A stretch of 64,000 nucleotides of DNA from Rotaria sp. Silwood1 (lineage: Eukaryota; Rotifera; Eurotatoria; Philodinida; Philodinidae). Where the stretch lies: NCBI GenBank assembly GCA_905250075.1, contig CAJNOP010000012.1, forward strand, positions 496,001 to 560,000, in the 5' to 3' direction. Under the pieces are notes generated by a model. The model was not told where the DNA came from, did no database searches, and saw only the letters and a program-made list of their open reading frames with translations. Below, piece by piece: positions 13,219-25,187 of this stretch; position 1 is the first letter of the stretch; each line of letters starts with the position of its first letter. The position numbers were made by a program, and so were the translations under genes.

Positions 13219-14988
13219 ATTAGAAATTTCTTTAGTTTGATTGCAAGTTGTACTAGAAAGAAATCAAGACAAAAAAGACGATTAACTGATTTTGAATGAG
13301 CTCAATTAATTTTTCTTGAAACCTGATATCTCTATATTCTTCTTATTTTCTCAGTTCGTTTTTTTTTTCTCAACTGACAATGACCTTTCAAAGCACGTTA
13401 GATATACAAAAAGAAAAGCCTATATTGTATGATTCAATCAAGATAAGATGATGTCTTCTGAACTGATCGATAGTTTGCACGAGAACTTTGTCTTTACTTT
13501 TGTTGTTTTCTTTTAAACCAATAAGTCAAAGAACATGCTCACTAGAGACTATTTCTTAATTATTCTTCCAAAGATAATAGATTAAGAGTATGGGTGAAAC
13601 TGAATACAAAATTTTGTCCCGCTAGATTTTATTTCTCGTCTCTGTATTTGTTTTTTTTTGTAATATATAACAGTGAATAGATAAATATCGTTGCTTGAAA
13701 AATCATACCATCGGATGTTCATAAAGTTTAATTAGTCATGTAAAAGTTAGTATGTACGCAGATGTGCCAAAATAAATGACAAGAGTAATGATGAGAAATG
13801 ATTTTTTTTTGTAGTTTCTTAAGGAAAACCAAGTTTTATTATAATTTATTGTGGCAAGTCTTTTCAATGACAATTTTTTATCATACAATCATTTTATAAG
13901 ATGAATTTAGTGATTCTTGAAGAACTTTATTTTTTTAGATTTTTTGATTGAAACTAAGAGAGATCTCTGTATAATTTATGTAAAACAAAGATACATAAGG
14001 TTGACCAATTATTAAGACTAGTTCAAACAAAAACATATTTTCCTTCATCGATCTATTCAGACATTTAGATTTTGTATGTATTTGTAATGAACAATTTTAT
14101 TTCTGAATAATAAAAAAAAACTTGTTTAATCATATACGTAACAAAAAAAGCAAAGTTCACGATAAAATATAGCGCATAAAACTCCAATAAAACACATAAG
14201 CATGTACAATGGCTTTTAAAATTATCCGAACAATAGATTATTATTTTTGTATATATACCTCAAGAATTAAATGAGATAGAACGATCTGCTTTGCATCAGG
14301 CTACAGCAAATAATCCTTAATATACTGGTAGAGAATCTCAAGTAAAGAGTTGGAATTATTAACTTTTTAATTAACGATACAAACATAGAATGTTGTTTTT
14401 CATCCTTCCAAAATTATTGAACCACTCATCTGTGCAAGCTCTTACGCCTACGCTCTAAGTAGAAACTTTCCCTACAACATATGATTCAATAGAGTTAAGT
14501 ATGCTCTGTACAGCGAGTACTTTTATCGTAGTTGTCAAATGAGTATGAGTTAAAAAAACCAACTTCTGTCGTTCACTCATTCCAGAAATTCAAAAAACAG
14601 GAAACTAGAAGCACTTTTTTCGTCTAATGTTTAGCCACTATTATTATTTAATATATCATCAGCAAGAGTACTTTAAATTACATCAGATATCCAATTTAGA
14701 TAGACCTTTTATGTTGAAAGATTGTACTGATTGTCTCCTACGTACATACCAATCACAGATACACCTTTTCCAACGAGCTCATTCAATCATTAGAACAGAA
14801 ATAAAAAATTTGTTTTAACAGTTAGGATTTCTAGAGCAATCTGTTCTGTACTAAACCGTTATATTTTTAATCAAAGTCGATTGATATCATTTAATTACGT
14901 AGCTTTCTAATACAATAACTATCAGAAGTAAGAACATTATTGTAATCCTCGCAATAATGTAACTACAGATCTCAATAAATACATAACT
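13219..14988. other. Region upstream of HDC, nothing recognised
   Basis: AT-rich non-coding DNA immediately 5' of the HDC start codon; its promoter is expected here but no specific element can be identified. Short ORFs such as 14627-14818 look like chance. Confidence 0.45.
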
Positions 14989-14996
14989 ACTTCTAG

Positions 14997-15946
14997 CAGA
15001 GTTGGAACCGGTCCGGCAATCCGGCTCCGGTCCGGCCGGACCGGACCGGACCGAACAAGACCGGACAAGAAGTTAAACCGGGCCGGACAGAACCGGATTT
15101 TTGCCAGTTCATCATTACAAAATTGTTGTTTGCATCCAAGAATTTTCTCTACTGAAAATGGTTTTTTTATGATATTTTCAAGTCAGAAGAATGTGTTTGC
15201 GAAAGACTCAATAGATATCTTATCTTCGACTTGACTATAAACGATTGATTGTTCTCTTTATATCTCTATCGATTTCTTTCTCGTGTATCGCTCAATTTAA
15301 CCTTGATCAAATAATTTATTCTCTTGTTCTACTTAGGCAGCTGCCTGAATCAAGAAAAATAAAAATTTACATTTTTATGTTAGATGTGTTATAAACTTGC
15401 TTTTTTTTCTTTTTTGAAATTAAGATGAAAAACAGATTTGATCTGAATAGCTAATTTATATCGATGTCGGGCTCGAAAAGTCGACGCACCTTGCTATAAA
15501 ATATGAAGGAAGAGTTTCAGTCTCAAGTTTTAGTTTCCAGTTCGGATTAAGGGTGGCGATTTGCTGTTAATTTATTATAATTTTAAATTGGATTTACATA
15601 AATTTAAATAATTTTGCAAAATTTAAACTTATGTAAATCCAATTTAAATTCGAAATAAATAAAACGTTTTAAAATTTATTTTTTATTTAAATTTCTTAAA
15701 ATTTATTTTTGGATTTATAAATTTTTCGTAAATGTAAATTGATCACCCCTAGTTGGGATTTCTGCATGTGAATATTCAACTCCCCTTCGCCAATATTTTA
15801 TGTTAACAGATACTTTTATGGTCGGTTATTTTTGCCAGTTTGGCTGTGAAATTCGTCCGGCCGGTTGCTGACCGGACCGGACCGGACAGATTTTTTAACC
15901 GACCGGACCGGACCGGACAGAAAAAACCTGTCCGGTTCCAACTCTG
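14997..15946. mobile_element. hAT-like MITE with CCGGAC motif arrays, 950 bases
   Basis: The element starts CAGAGTTGGAACCGG and ends with the exact complement CCGGTTCCAACTCTG. It is flanked on both sides by ACTTCTAG (14989-14996 and 15947-15954), a perfect 8-base target-site duplication. Inside each end is an array of the motif CCGGAC in opposite orientation. The roughly 700-base AT-rich centre has no usable ORF and includes a small palindrome near 15580-15650 (ATGTAAATCCAATTTAAAT type). Terminus and duplication length point to non-autonomous hAT. Confidence 0.88.
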
Positions 15947-16299
15947 ACTTCTAGTCCGTCATGATTGCGTTAACATAGGATGAAATTAAACAAAATGCAC
16001 TCTATTAAGTTTCACTTAACATATCTTTGTTTCCTGGAACATACACCCAGTCTATTGCTAGGACTATAACAGACCTCCTATCCGTGCTATTTATAAAGTA
16101 AAATATAACGATGTGTCTTATTTTGATTTCAAACAAAAGATTTCTATACAAAAAGAAATTTTCAACAAATTCAAATTGTTAAAATGATTTTTTATACTTT
16201 CTTCAATGAGTGAATGAGAGCATATAAGCGGATCTATCTGTGATTAGCATATAAATAGTAGATCACTAACATAATTTTCCAGCATGAAATATCTATTCA

Positions 16300-16399
16300 N
16301 NNNNNNNNNNNNNNNNNNNNNNNNNNNNNNNNNNNNNNNNNNNNNNNNNNNNNNNNNNNNNNNNNNNNNNNNNNNNNNNNNNNNNNNNNNNNNNNNNNN
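16300..16399. other. Assembly gap (100 N)
   Basis: Exactly 100 N, the usual placeholder for a gap of unknown size. Sequence right after it is already inside a retrotransposon, so the missing piece probably holds that element's 5' end and N-terminal DNA-binding region. Confidence 0.95.
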
Positions 16400-19300
16400 C
16401 TTCGAGTCAAAATCAAACGAAATTGTAGAGGAAAGTTGTTACTGTAAGATCTGACACTCCTGTCGATGCTGGTATTAGCGACGGAGGTAACAGTAACGAA
16501 GTAAACCCTACCGTCATAAATCCAAGTCAGTGTGTACCGGCTGATTTGGCTGAAGATGTTGGACAGATAGAGACAACCTTCAGGAGAGAATATAAAAAGG
16601 CACTACGCATAGGTTATCAGAGGACGTTAAGAAAAACGCCCAAAAGAGTCTCTGGCAAACATATTAAACCTATCATCTGTGAAGTAGATAGATTAGTAAA
16701 GCGTGAACTGGAATTGGTAGGAGGTCGAATATCTTGGAATAAGTTATCATACTTAGTTTACGCTAGTGCGATGACAGTTTCTAAGATAGGAAACCTAAGG
16801 AATGAAGCGAAACAGCAGAGAGCAAAGGAATGGTCTAAGAACTCATATAGAGAATGTGAGAATTTGCGTCGCGTCATCGGTAAAGCTACTAGTGAGTTAA
16901 ATAGACGAAAACAAAATGCGGAAGTAGCTCCAACTCTCAAGCAAGCCATTAACATCAGAATGCTTAAAAAGAAGTATGGAATCCAGACTGGTGCTGAAAT
17001 AATATCTCTTGTAGAAAAACTAAAGTGCAGGCTTAAGATTCTACAATCGCGAATAGCATTAAGGAAAGCAGATGAAGAACGTCAACGCGTTCGACAGAAG
17101 CCGACTAAGAGGCTACTTCGAGGCATCGGTACTGAAGCAGAACCGGAAAAAACCGATATCCATCAGATCAGGCGGTTCTGGAAAAGCATAGTTGGAGTGA
17201 AAAAGTCTTTTAACAGTAATGGCACAGAGCTAGTCGCTTGGGAACGCTCGATGTCAGAAATTCAAGGTGATGACGATCTCATCAGTCGGCTTACCTTCGA
17301 ACTATGGCAGAAAGTGGTCCAGAAAAAAAAACCATGGAAAGCGCATGGCCCAGATAGACTGCAAGGTTACTGGTGGAAAGTCTTTGTTTCAGCAAATGCA
17401 GCACTATATAGGTTGGTTGTACATCATATCAAATCTGGGAAGCCCTTACCGCAGAGGTGGATAACCGATGGACGAATTGTACTAATACATAAATGCGGAT
17501 CTAGGTCTGATCCCGCTAATTACAGGCCTATAGCTTGTTTAAATACCTGCTACAAGCTAGTAACAGGTTTCATAGCTGCATACTTAGATCAGTATGTACG
17601 GGAGCGAAAAATACTGTCCAACGAGCAAATAGCATTACGTGGGGATGTGTGGGCTTGCTCACGTGCTCACACATTGGATCAAACATTAATAGCAGACGCA
17701 CAAAATCAGAAAGAGAGACATATTAGCGTTGCTTGGATTGATTATGCGAAGGCATTTGACAGTGTCCCGCATAGTTACATCAAGTGGTTATTCAAAGTAA
17801 TGCAAGTTCCTGCCCTGTTTCGAAAATTCTTAAAAAGTGTCATGAGTCAATGGAGAGTACAATATGAAGCAAAAGGTCTCGGAGGTAAGATAGAACGTAG
17901 TAAATATCTAAGGATTCGTTCTGGAGTCCTACAAGGAGATAGCTTCAATCCCTTGTTGTTCTGTCTAGCGATGGTTCCCATCAGCCACGCAATAAATAGT
18001 GTAAATGGAGGTTACACTACACCCTCAGGGAAACAGAAACGATTGCAAATCTCGTCATCTCATATTTTCTATGTGGACGATCTTAAATTGTATGCGAGTT
18101 CACCTGAAAATCTTACGAAACAGATCAAAATCGTAGCATCAATTTCAAAAAACATAAATATGAAATTGAATGTCAAGAAACGTGCTGTAACACACTTTAA
18201 ACCGAAATGGATGCAAAATGAACAGGTAGTTGTGGATGACGACACATCTACTGACAGAAGTATAAGCTTCCCGATGCTAGATGGAGAAGCTCTCTACAAG
18301 TATTTGGGCATGGAAGAGAAACTAGGTCTAAAGGAATCTGAAGCATGGGATCGTGCGGAAGACAGATGTTACCGAGTAGCATATGGATTATGGGATTCCG
18401 ATCTTACTTTCAGGCAGAAAGTGAACTCCTATAACACCACTATCATCTCTGTATTTAAATATATCGTGAGTTGTGTAATTAAAGGTAGTGGGAAATACGC
18501 AAGTGTCTTGGAACGTGGTGACAAACTAGATAAGAAGTTTCGCAAACTTCTTGTGGAACTGAAATCTAGATCTAAAGCAAGCTGTGTCGAGAGAGTGTAT
18601 CTACCAGCTGAAATGGGAGGGTATGGTCTAAAATCAATTAAAGACGCAATAGAAGAATCGACCATATACCTCTGGGCGTATCTCTGTTCGAAAGTAGAAT
18701 TAAAAGGCTCATTAAATCTGTTTGTCAGCATGGCTAACCGTGGAAAACGATGTGTAGTTAGTGATGCTGGAAGCGTGCTTAAAACCTATAATATCAAATA
18801 TGAAATAGACGAAGCAAAATCAACAGTCACTGTTGAGGGTGTTTCGTTTAATGATCCAAGAACATTAGCTAGACACGTGGTCGAGCTAATACGTACTGTC
18901 AATAACACCAGACGGTACGAAGAGTGGAAAAACTTAGAGCTAGCGGGATGTGTTCTACGTTCAACGCCTAGCCTGGATGTGGTAGGTTCCTTTGCTTGGC
19001 TCAAACAAGGGAAACTATCATCGGTTGTGGTTAGGAATGCCCTAACAGCTCAAGAAGGATGTTTAATAACACGATCACATCCTTCACAAAATGATTTGAA
19101 CGATAAGAGTTGTAGAACGTGTGGAACTACCCTTGAAACAATTGAACATGTCCTTTCGAGCTGTTCCAGGTGGTTCCCAAACTTATACGTTGACCGTCAC
19201 GACTCAGTTGCTAGGAATATATATTATAGGTTATGCACAAAATTCGGTCTCATCCCGCCTCACTACTCACAGAAAGTGGAATCGGTTCTCGAGAATGATA

Positions 19301-19831
19301 GTATTAAGTTGTACTGGAATCAACCAGTCCAAACCAAAACGATCATTCGCCATAACAAACCAGATATAATAGTCTTCAATAAGCCGCAAAAAACAGCTTT
19401 GATAATCGAAGTTGCAATATCATAGTTTACTAGTATTGAAAAACAAATTGAGATCAAGACAAACCGTTATTGTACCAATGGTAATTGGGAAGAAGTTACG
19501 AAACTGCCATACCCAAGGGGTGCTAATTTACTACGTGAATTACAAATTGAAGGATGGAAAGTTACGTTCGTTCGGTAGTCATTGGAACCAATGGCGAAGT
19601 ACTTTCGAACCTAAAAGGAGATTTTATGGAAAAAGTCGATTTAGACAGGGTAGCAACTAATGACTGTATAGAGAGAATGCAACGGAGTGCGGTTCTTGGC
19701 TCGAGTCGGATCATTAAGAATCACCTTGCTGAAGGACAAAGTAAAGGATCTGCCTGATGACCCAATGTGTTCATCACAAAGAGAAGAAATTCCACCAATG
19801 ACAGGTAAAATAATAATAATAAAAAAAAAAG
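16400..19831 (+). mobile_element. R2/R4-like non-LTR retrotransposon, degenerate copy 1
   Basis: Covers the visible part of the element, from the assembly gap to a 3' simple-sequence tail of AAT/A repeats near 19805-19831. The encoded protein has the order reverse transcriptase, CCHC finger, restriction-like endonuclease, the hallmark of the site-specific R2/R4/NeSL group. It is followed directly by the 5' part of a second copy. The copy is not intact: see the pseudogene entry. No 28S rRNA sequence is recognisable on either side, so the target site is unknown. Confidence 0.85.
16429..19757 (+). pseudogene. Reverse transcriptase / restriction-like endonuclease ORF of R2/R4-like element (disrupted)
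   Basis: The main open stretch runs in frame from 16429 to a TAG at 19423-19425. RT blocks seen in order: NYRPIACLNTCYKLVTGFIA near 17520, AWIDYAKAFDSVPHSYI near 17731, GVLQGDSFNPL near 17923 and the catalytic YVDDL at 18069. A CRTCG...H...C finger follows near 19111, then a PD...E endonuclease core near 19360. Homology to the family's C-terminus continues past the TAG until about 19575, where it moves to the frame ending at 19757. So there is one nonsense change and one frameshift. A further in-frame TAG sits at 16426, where copy 2 has a sense codon. The computed start at 16546 is a TTG and not a real start; the true N-terminus is in the assembly gap. Confidence 0.85.
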
Positions 19832-20574
19832 GGTAACATCAAAACGTCATTGGAGGCCCTTGATTCCTATCCCATCTATGGTTTCATTGTAGCTGGGTGT
19901 GAAGAATACTCAGTGTGTCTGGCTACAAACTAGATACCACCAAAAACTGCTGGGACGACCCGGAAGTGTCATGTACGGTGATGCGCATGGGTTACTGGAG
20001 AGTCTTATCCAGTGACAACTATCATCTTAATCAGTGAAAAACTCGGCGACGGGAAGCGCGCAGCACTTTCCGAATGTCTGAGCGAAATGAAGCCGCAGCC
20101 CGGCTACCTATAGCAATTAGAACTCGTCGCGCAGCTACTCCAGCTGTAGCGGCCGATGATTCTAGCCAAGCTCAAGGTCCTAAAGCTGACATTCATGCGG
20201 TCATCATGGCCACTCGTCGGTCCGAACAAAGTCCTCGCTGTCAACAAGGGCCGAGTGGTGACCTCTCCGCTAGACTGAAGAAGGCAGAAGTATGGTCATG
20301 GGGGAATATTGAAGAGTTAAAGAGACTAGTTTCAAGCAATGTGAAGCCGTCAGGTTTGATATCTTGGGGTGAAATAGAAAAAGGTTGGAGAAATCTGAAT
20401 CTGCCCATAAGAACTAAGGCAAGCCTTAGTAGCAAGTGGTATGATATCAAGACCAAATCAGTTACACTGATGAGTAGTGATTCGTCTTCTGCACGGAAGA
20501 AGACTGAATTGCATTTGAAAGTCGTTACTGTATCATCTGACACTACTGTTGATGTTAACCAAAACGCCGGTAGT
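19832..20574 (+). mobile_element. 5' part of a second, head-to-tail copy of the same retrotransposon
   Basis: Begins right after the A-rich tail of copy 1. About 240 bases of relatively GC-rich leader (19832-20073) precede an ATG at 20074. The end of the reading frame matches copy 1: the protein VVTVSSDTTVD here against VVTVRSDTPVD after the gap. The copy stops where the palindromic element at 20575 begins, and nothing resembling its RT is found on the far side. Confidence 0.75.
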
Positions 20575-20634
20575 AGAGGTGCCAGGGTTCCCGTACTTTG
20601 GAGTTCCGTTCCTAAGGAACGGGAACCCGGTTGA
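20074..20634 (+). pseudogene. N-terminal fragment of retrotransposon ORF with Myb-like domain
   Basis: About 165 codons of element protein, then readthrough into the inserted palindrome up to a stop at 20632. Residues about 70-130 contain spaced tryptophans (WSWGNIEELK, ISWGEIEKGW, LSSKWYDIK), the pattern of a Myb/SANT-type DNA-binding domain as found N-terminal in R2-class proteins. The first 60 residues are basic and alanine-rich. It shows what copy 1 has lost into the assembly gap. The domain call rests on pattern only. Confidence 0.65.
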
Positions 20635-21147
20635 AAATTCATTTCTATGCTTTTTTGAATACACTCGAGTTCATAGATATACTTTTTCTTTCGTTTTGAG
20701 CAAGTCACTCCGGGTTCCCGGGTTCCTCGGAACGGGAACCCGAACAGGGTTCCGGGTTCCTAGGAACGGGAACCCACACCGGGTTCCGGGTTTCTAGGAA
20801 CGGGAACCCGCACCGAGTTCCTAAGGATGAGGAACCCTGTTGCAAATCGTTCACAACAGAAATTTAGGTAGGGTTCCCAGTTTTGGGGAACCCGGTTTAG
20901 GTTCCCGTTCCTGGGAACCCGGAACCCAATGTAGGTTCCCGTTCCTAGGAACCCGGAACCCAGTGTAGGTTCCCGTTCCTAGGAACCCGGAGTGACTTGC
21001 TCAAAACGAAAGAAAAAGCATGTCTATAAACTCGAGCGTGTTCAAAAAAGCATAGAAATGAATTTTCAACCGGGTTCCCGTTCCTAGGAACCCGGAACCC
21101 GTAGCGCGTTCCCATTCCCAGGAACGGAACCCGAAACTGACACCGCT
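20575..21147. mobile_element. Palindromic element with GGTTCC/GGAACC motif arrays
   Basis: About 573 bases. The ends are AGAGGTGCCAG (left) and, on the complement of the right, AGCGGTGTCAG. Arms 20628-20710 and 20990-21083 are complementary (GAAAATTCATTTCTATGC with its complement). Many copies of GGGTTCCGGGTTCCTAGGAAC-type motif flank and fill the centre, themselves palindromic. It truncates the second retrotransposon copy. No clear target duplication was seen. Confidence 0.7.
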
Positions 21148-23332
21148 AGACTGCGCACTAAAGACTATGCATATCTCGTAATTGGAGACCTTCGAAAAGC
21201 TTTTCTTTCATAATTGTTCTGATAATGCAGCCGATGTAACTTTGAAAAGCGAAAAGAGCATATTTGTTTTTCTTTTGTTAATTTTGAAATTTTAAATCAC
21301 TTAATAAGTGTTACTATTTCCTAATGAGAAAATTAATCGATTCATTGGAAATTACACGCAAAAAACATTCAAGATTTCTTTGAAAAAGGTCAAATATATA
21401 CTTTGTCAACAAGACGAATTTCAATTTCTGGATCCCGCTAACTATAAATACACTGCAATGATAATATAATAGAAAACACATTCATTAGCCTGAGAAAATT
21501 TCACTTACGAGAACTGTATGTGTGTATTTACAATTGCTACGTTTGAATCTAAAACAACGTTCCGTTTACTGTAAAATAAAAGCAAAGCAGAATTTAGAAT
21601 ACTAAATAACGTGTGTTCGTTGTTATAAATATTTTATATGCGACCCGCTTCTTTCCGTTGCTCAACTGCTGTCAGCAACGAAGCCAATAAAACCAACAAT
21701 ACTTATGATGTCGTTGATGTGCAATATAAGAAGAAATAAAAAACAAAAAATGGCCACGATGAAAATATTATATAAAAATATTATGAAGTACGCCTAATTT
21801 TTTTGTGTAATTAGTTTTTCCAAAAGGGTCATTTTTAAAATAACCTTCACAAGTGCATTAGTGGATTCCTTTTAGAAATGATGAATTGAGCCATTCACAT
21901 CAGTCAGTAGATCAAATGATTATTATTTACCATACATAAAACATAATGAATTGATCAACAAATAAACAACAAACAATATGCCGTATTCGTGCGATGATTC
22001 ATTATCGATTGAAATCTTTTTTCCTGTTTTTTCCTATTGTCATGATATTTATCAAAACTAGTCGTTTTCTTTATCGTTGTTATTTCATATATTATAAGCT
22101 ATTATTTTTTCTGAAATAAGTCCTTATGTTTTCTTTTTTGTTATCTTTCGTTATATTTGCATTTCTACGTTTATTATATGTAAAGTTATGATGTATATAA
22201 AAAAATAGTTTTTTCACATACGTCAGATTTTTGTTTTCGTTATTTTGTTACTTTCTTCTTTCTTCAGTTTTCGTTTCACTTATTATTTTGTTATGTTTAT
22301 CGTTAGTCATTAAGAAATGTTGATAGGACGCATTTTTTTCGTTCAATAGGGGAGTATGTTACAGTGATGTCGCATGTATACATATTCACTATTTATTGTT
22401 AACCTCTCTCTTTCATCTCTTTGATTCTTTAATTGGTTCCTTTGTTTTCTCGTTCTGCATATATATCTCATCTATATCGTATATGTGATTTAGAATTGTT
22501 TTTTCGCTTACATAATAAAGTTGTCCACGTACATCAAGGACATACATAAAAATCATACATATATACATATATATATATAGGACAGAAAGGAAAGAAAGAA
22601 ACCGTAACGCTTTCCTTCGTAGAATGTCTCATGGATCACATCAACCATATGAGAATATATTTTCCGGCAGAATACAAATTTTGATGTAGTTACAAATATG
22701 TGAAGAACACAAACACACTCATGTCTATACTCTCAAGCTTAGATCTTGACTTAGGAACCTCTCTGTCATACTTTTTCTAAATTTTCAATAAGAACCTTCG
22801 GACGTAGATATGAATAAACAGAAGACTCTTACCCATATTCACGCCAACCTTTTAACCTGATAACTTTTAGTATAGATGGGAAACTATAACAACACTATCA
22901 TGCATTATTTCATTGATTTTTCCAATTATTTGAATGAGAAAATGTGATACAGCAATGTGGGCGCAAATCGTAGTTCCAGAATCTTTTTATCATGAACATA
23001 CCAAAAGAAAAGATGCTTCCTTCATGAATATCATTTTTATTTCTGTGCAAGTCGACTAGAGAAATATAAAGATGAATAAAAGAAAAGAAAAGCAGCGAAA
23101 CAATTATGTGATTTGGGAAGTACAACTTTTCAAGATGATCAAGGTTCTCAACAATGGATGCGCCTAGTTTTGAATTCCCTCAGATTTTTTTTTTATCAAC
23201 CGAATTAAATTAAAGAAATAATACTATAATATTAGACAATTAAAAAATGACAGTAAAACAGATTAGAACAAATTACTGTTTTTTCATATCGAAGAATGAT
23301 AGTTTACTACCAACCCATGTCGCATATTTACT
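21148..23332. other. Intergenic, AT-rich, nothing recognised
   Basis: About 2.2 kb of AT-rich DNA with TA-rich microsatellite (near 22560-22580). ORFs here are short and lack any protein character. No gene or named repeat could be supported. Confidence 0.45.
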
Positions 23333-24220
23333 TGAACTAACACCGGTATACCGCGGTAGTCGAGAAAACCGGCGGTATACTGACGGTTTTCTTGAGTACC
23401 GCGGTATATCGACGGTACAACTATCTCTTTTTCTCTCTCTATGTATATATATACGATAACGTTCTTTTTAATTTAGATGATTGTGAACATTGCAATAAAC
23501 AGTAAATGTTTATTATATGAATTATTATTACTATATTATTGTTTTATTTACGACGATCTCAGTACCAAAATGAAAAGTATGTATTCATGCCAAATATTAT
23601 TATTTTATTATTTTTCTACTTTTATTTAGAGCAACTTTCAAAACTTCAAAAGAAAGTATTTATTTATTAAGAACTATTTTATTTTTTGTTTAGATTCTTT
23701 TGAGAATTATTTAGTCGGGAAAATGTAGCAATAAATAGAACTGTTTATCATCAAATATGCAATTCATTGTCTTATGAATCTGAGAATGAATTTATATTAT
23801 CGTATACAAAAAATTAATTTTATTAAACTTTATCATTGGAAAATTATTTTTTTGTTTTAATTTCAGTATTATATTTTGGTTGTGAGTGAAATGTAGCTGT
23901 TTCTGAGAAGAGACAATTTAGTAAGAGCTATATTTCACTTACGACCAAAATTTAATACTGGAATTAAAAAACAAAAAAAATAATTTTCTAATGATAAAGT
24001 TTAATAAAATTAATTTTTTGTATGCGATAATATAAATTCATTCTCAAATTCATAAGAGAGCAGATTACTAGGTTCGCACCTTGATTTTATCGGTAAAAGA
24101 TGAAATTACCGCCGGTGTTTTTGCAACTACCGGCAGTGCCGCCGGTTAACCGGCGGTAGAGCGCACATTATACCGTTCGGTCAACCGGCGGTATACCGCC
24201 GGTTTTTTTCCGGTTCTAAT
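23333..24220. mobile_element. Palindromic element with CCGGCGGTATA motif arrays
   Basis: The outer parts (23340-23420 and 24065-24215) are arrays of ACCGGCGGTATACCGCCGGT-type motifs. The inner arms 23760-23895 and 23935-24055 are reverse complements (AAACTTTATCATTGGAAAATT with its partner), centred near 23915. The end near 24211 reads CCGGTTCTAA, recalling the GGAACCGG ends of the element at 14997. No protein coding. The exact boundaries are approximate and no duplication was recognised. Confidence 0.65.
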
Positions 24221-25187
24221 CACATGGGAATAGAATTAAAATTAAAAGTGCATCTAGATAGTAATCAAATATAAAAACATTAAAAATTTGATGTGTATTT
24301 CTTTTTTTTATTGAAACGTTATTTTAATTCAACGACAGTAATTTAAGAAATCAGAAAACTGATAAAATAAGGCATTGCAGTTCTAGGACAATGTCTCATC
24401 TATGGTTAAGTCTATCAACTTGGAACGTTGTGGTTCTGAGTAATAAGTAGGTTGAACAATTTCCTTGAATTGCAAAAATTTGTCTATTCTGGAATATAAA
24501 AAGGATAAGTTTTAAAATCGATGTAGAACTTTTGGAACAATTTTTATATATGTTTTTGGAAAAATAGCACATACGACAGTACAGTTTTTGTTTCCTTATT
24601 CAACACAAACAATCAGATTCGGTCAAAATTGATAATTTCGTTGTTTCGAATCGTTTCCCTTTTGTTTTAGCTTTGAAATGTTAATATCTTTATAAATACT
24701 ATATGGATCTATAAAATAACTGTTTATATTTAAAACTACACACGAAGGTTTACAGCTAAAAAACAGACTTTATATATTTCAATAATGTAGTTGAATAATT
24801 GAATTTTTTTTATTTGAAATTGATTAAAAACAAAAAAAAGGATCAACTGTTTTCCCCCTTGAAAACTGTATCCATATTACACCTGTTTAGAATGTCGCTA
24901 TACATGCGTGATGACATCTGCTGAAAACTTTATTCATTGGTGATTAGTTAGTGCCGATCGTTTAGAGTTTACGTTACGTTACCTTGAGATGTTATGATCA
25001 TTTATAAATATGTTGTCAAGTGATAACTTTTCTTTTGTCATTTTCAAACAAATAGTCTTTCATAATGCCCTTGGACAGGAAAAGAATTTGTTGTTTTTTT
25101 CCGTTTTGTTCTCTTTTGACGAAATACATGTGGCGCGTATATTCTAGATATCCATCATAAATATTTTCATACATATATATTTAACAA
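24221..25187. other. Upstream region of the 2H phosphoesterase gene
   Basis: AT-rich non-coding sequence between the palindromic element and the start codon at 25188. It probably holds the promoter of the plus-strand gene cluster, but no specific motif can be supported. Confidence 0.4.

Noticed and set aside
16546..16548. Computed start of the retrotransposon ORF
   Set aside because: The codon is TTG, the frame is open upstream to 16429, and copy 2 shows the protein begins much earlier.
20241..20797. ORFs overlapping 20241-20797 on both strands
   Set aside because: Translations of the GGTTCC motif palindrome and the antisense of the retrotransposon fragment.
22555..22590. TA-rich run as a promoter
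   Set aside because: It is a simple TA microsatellite with no adjacent gene start.
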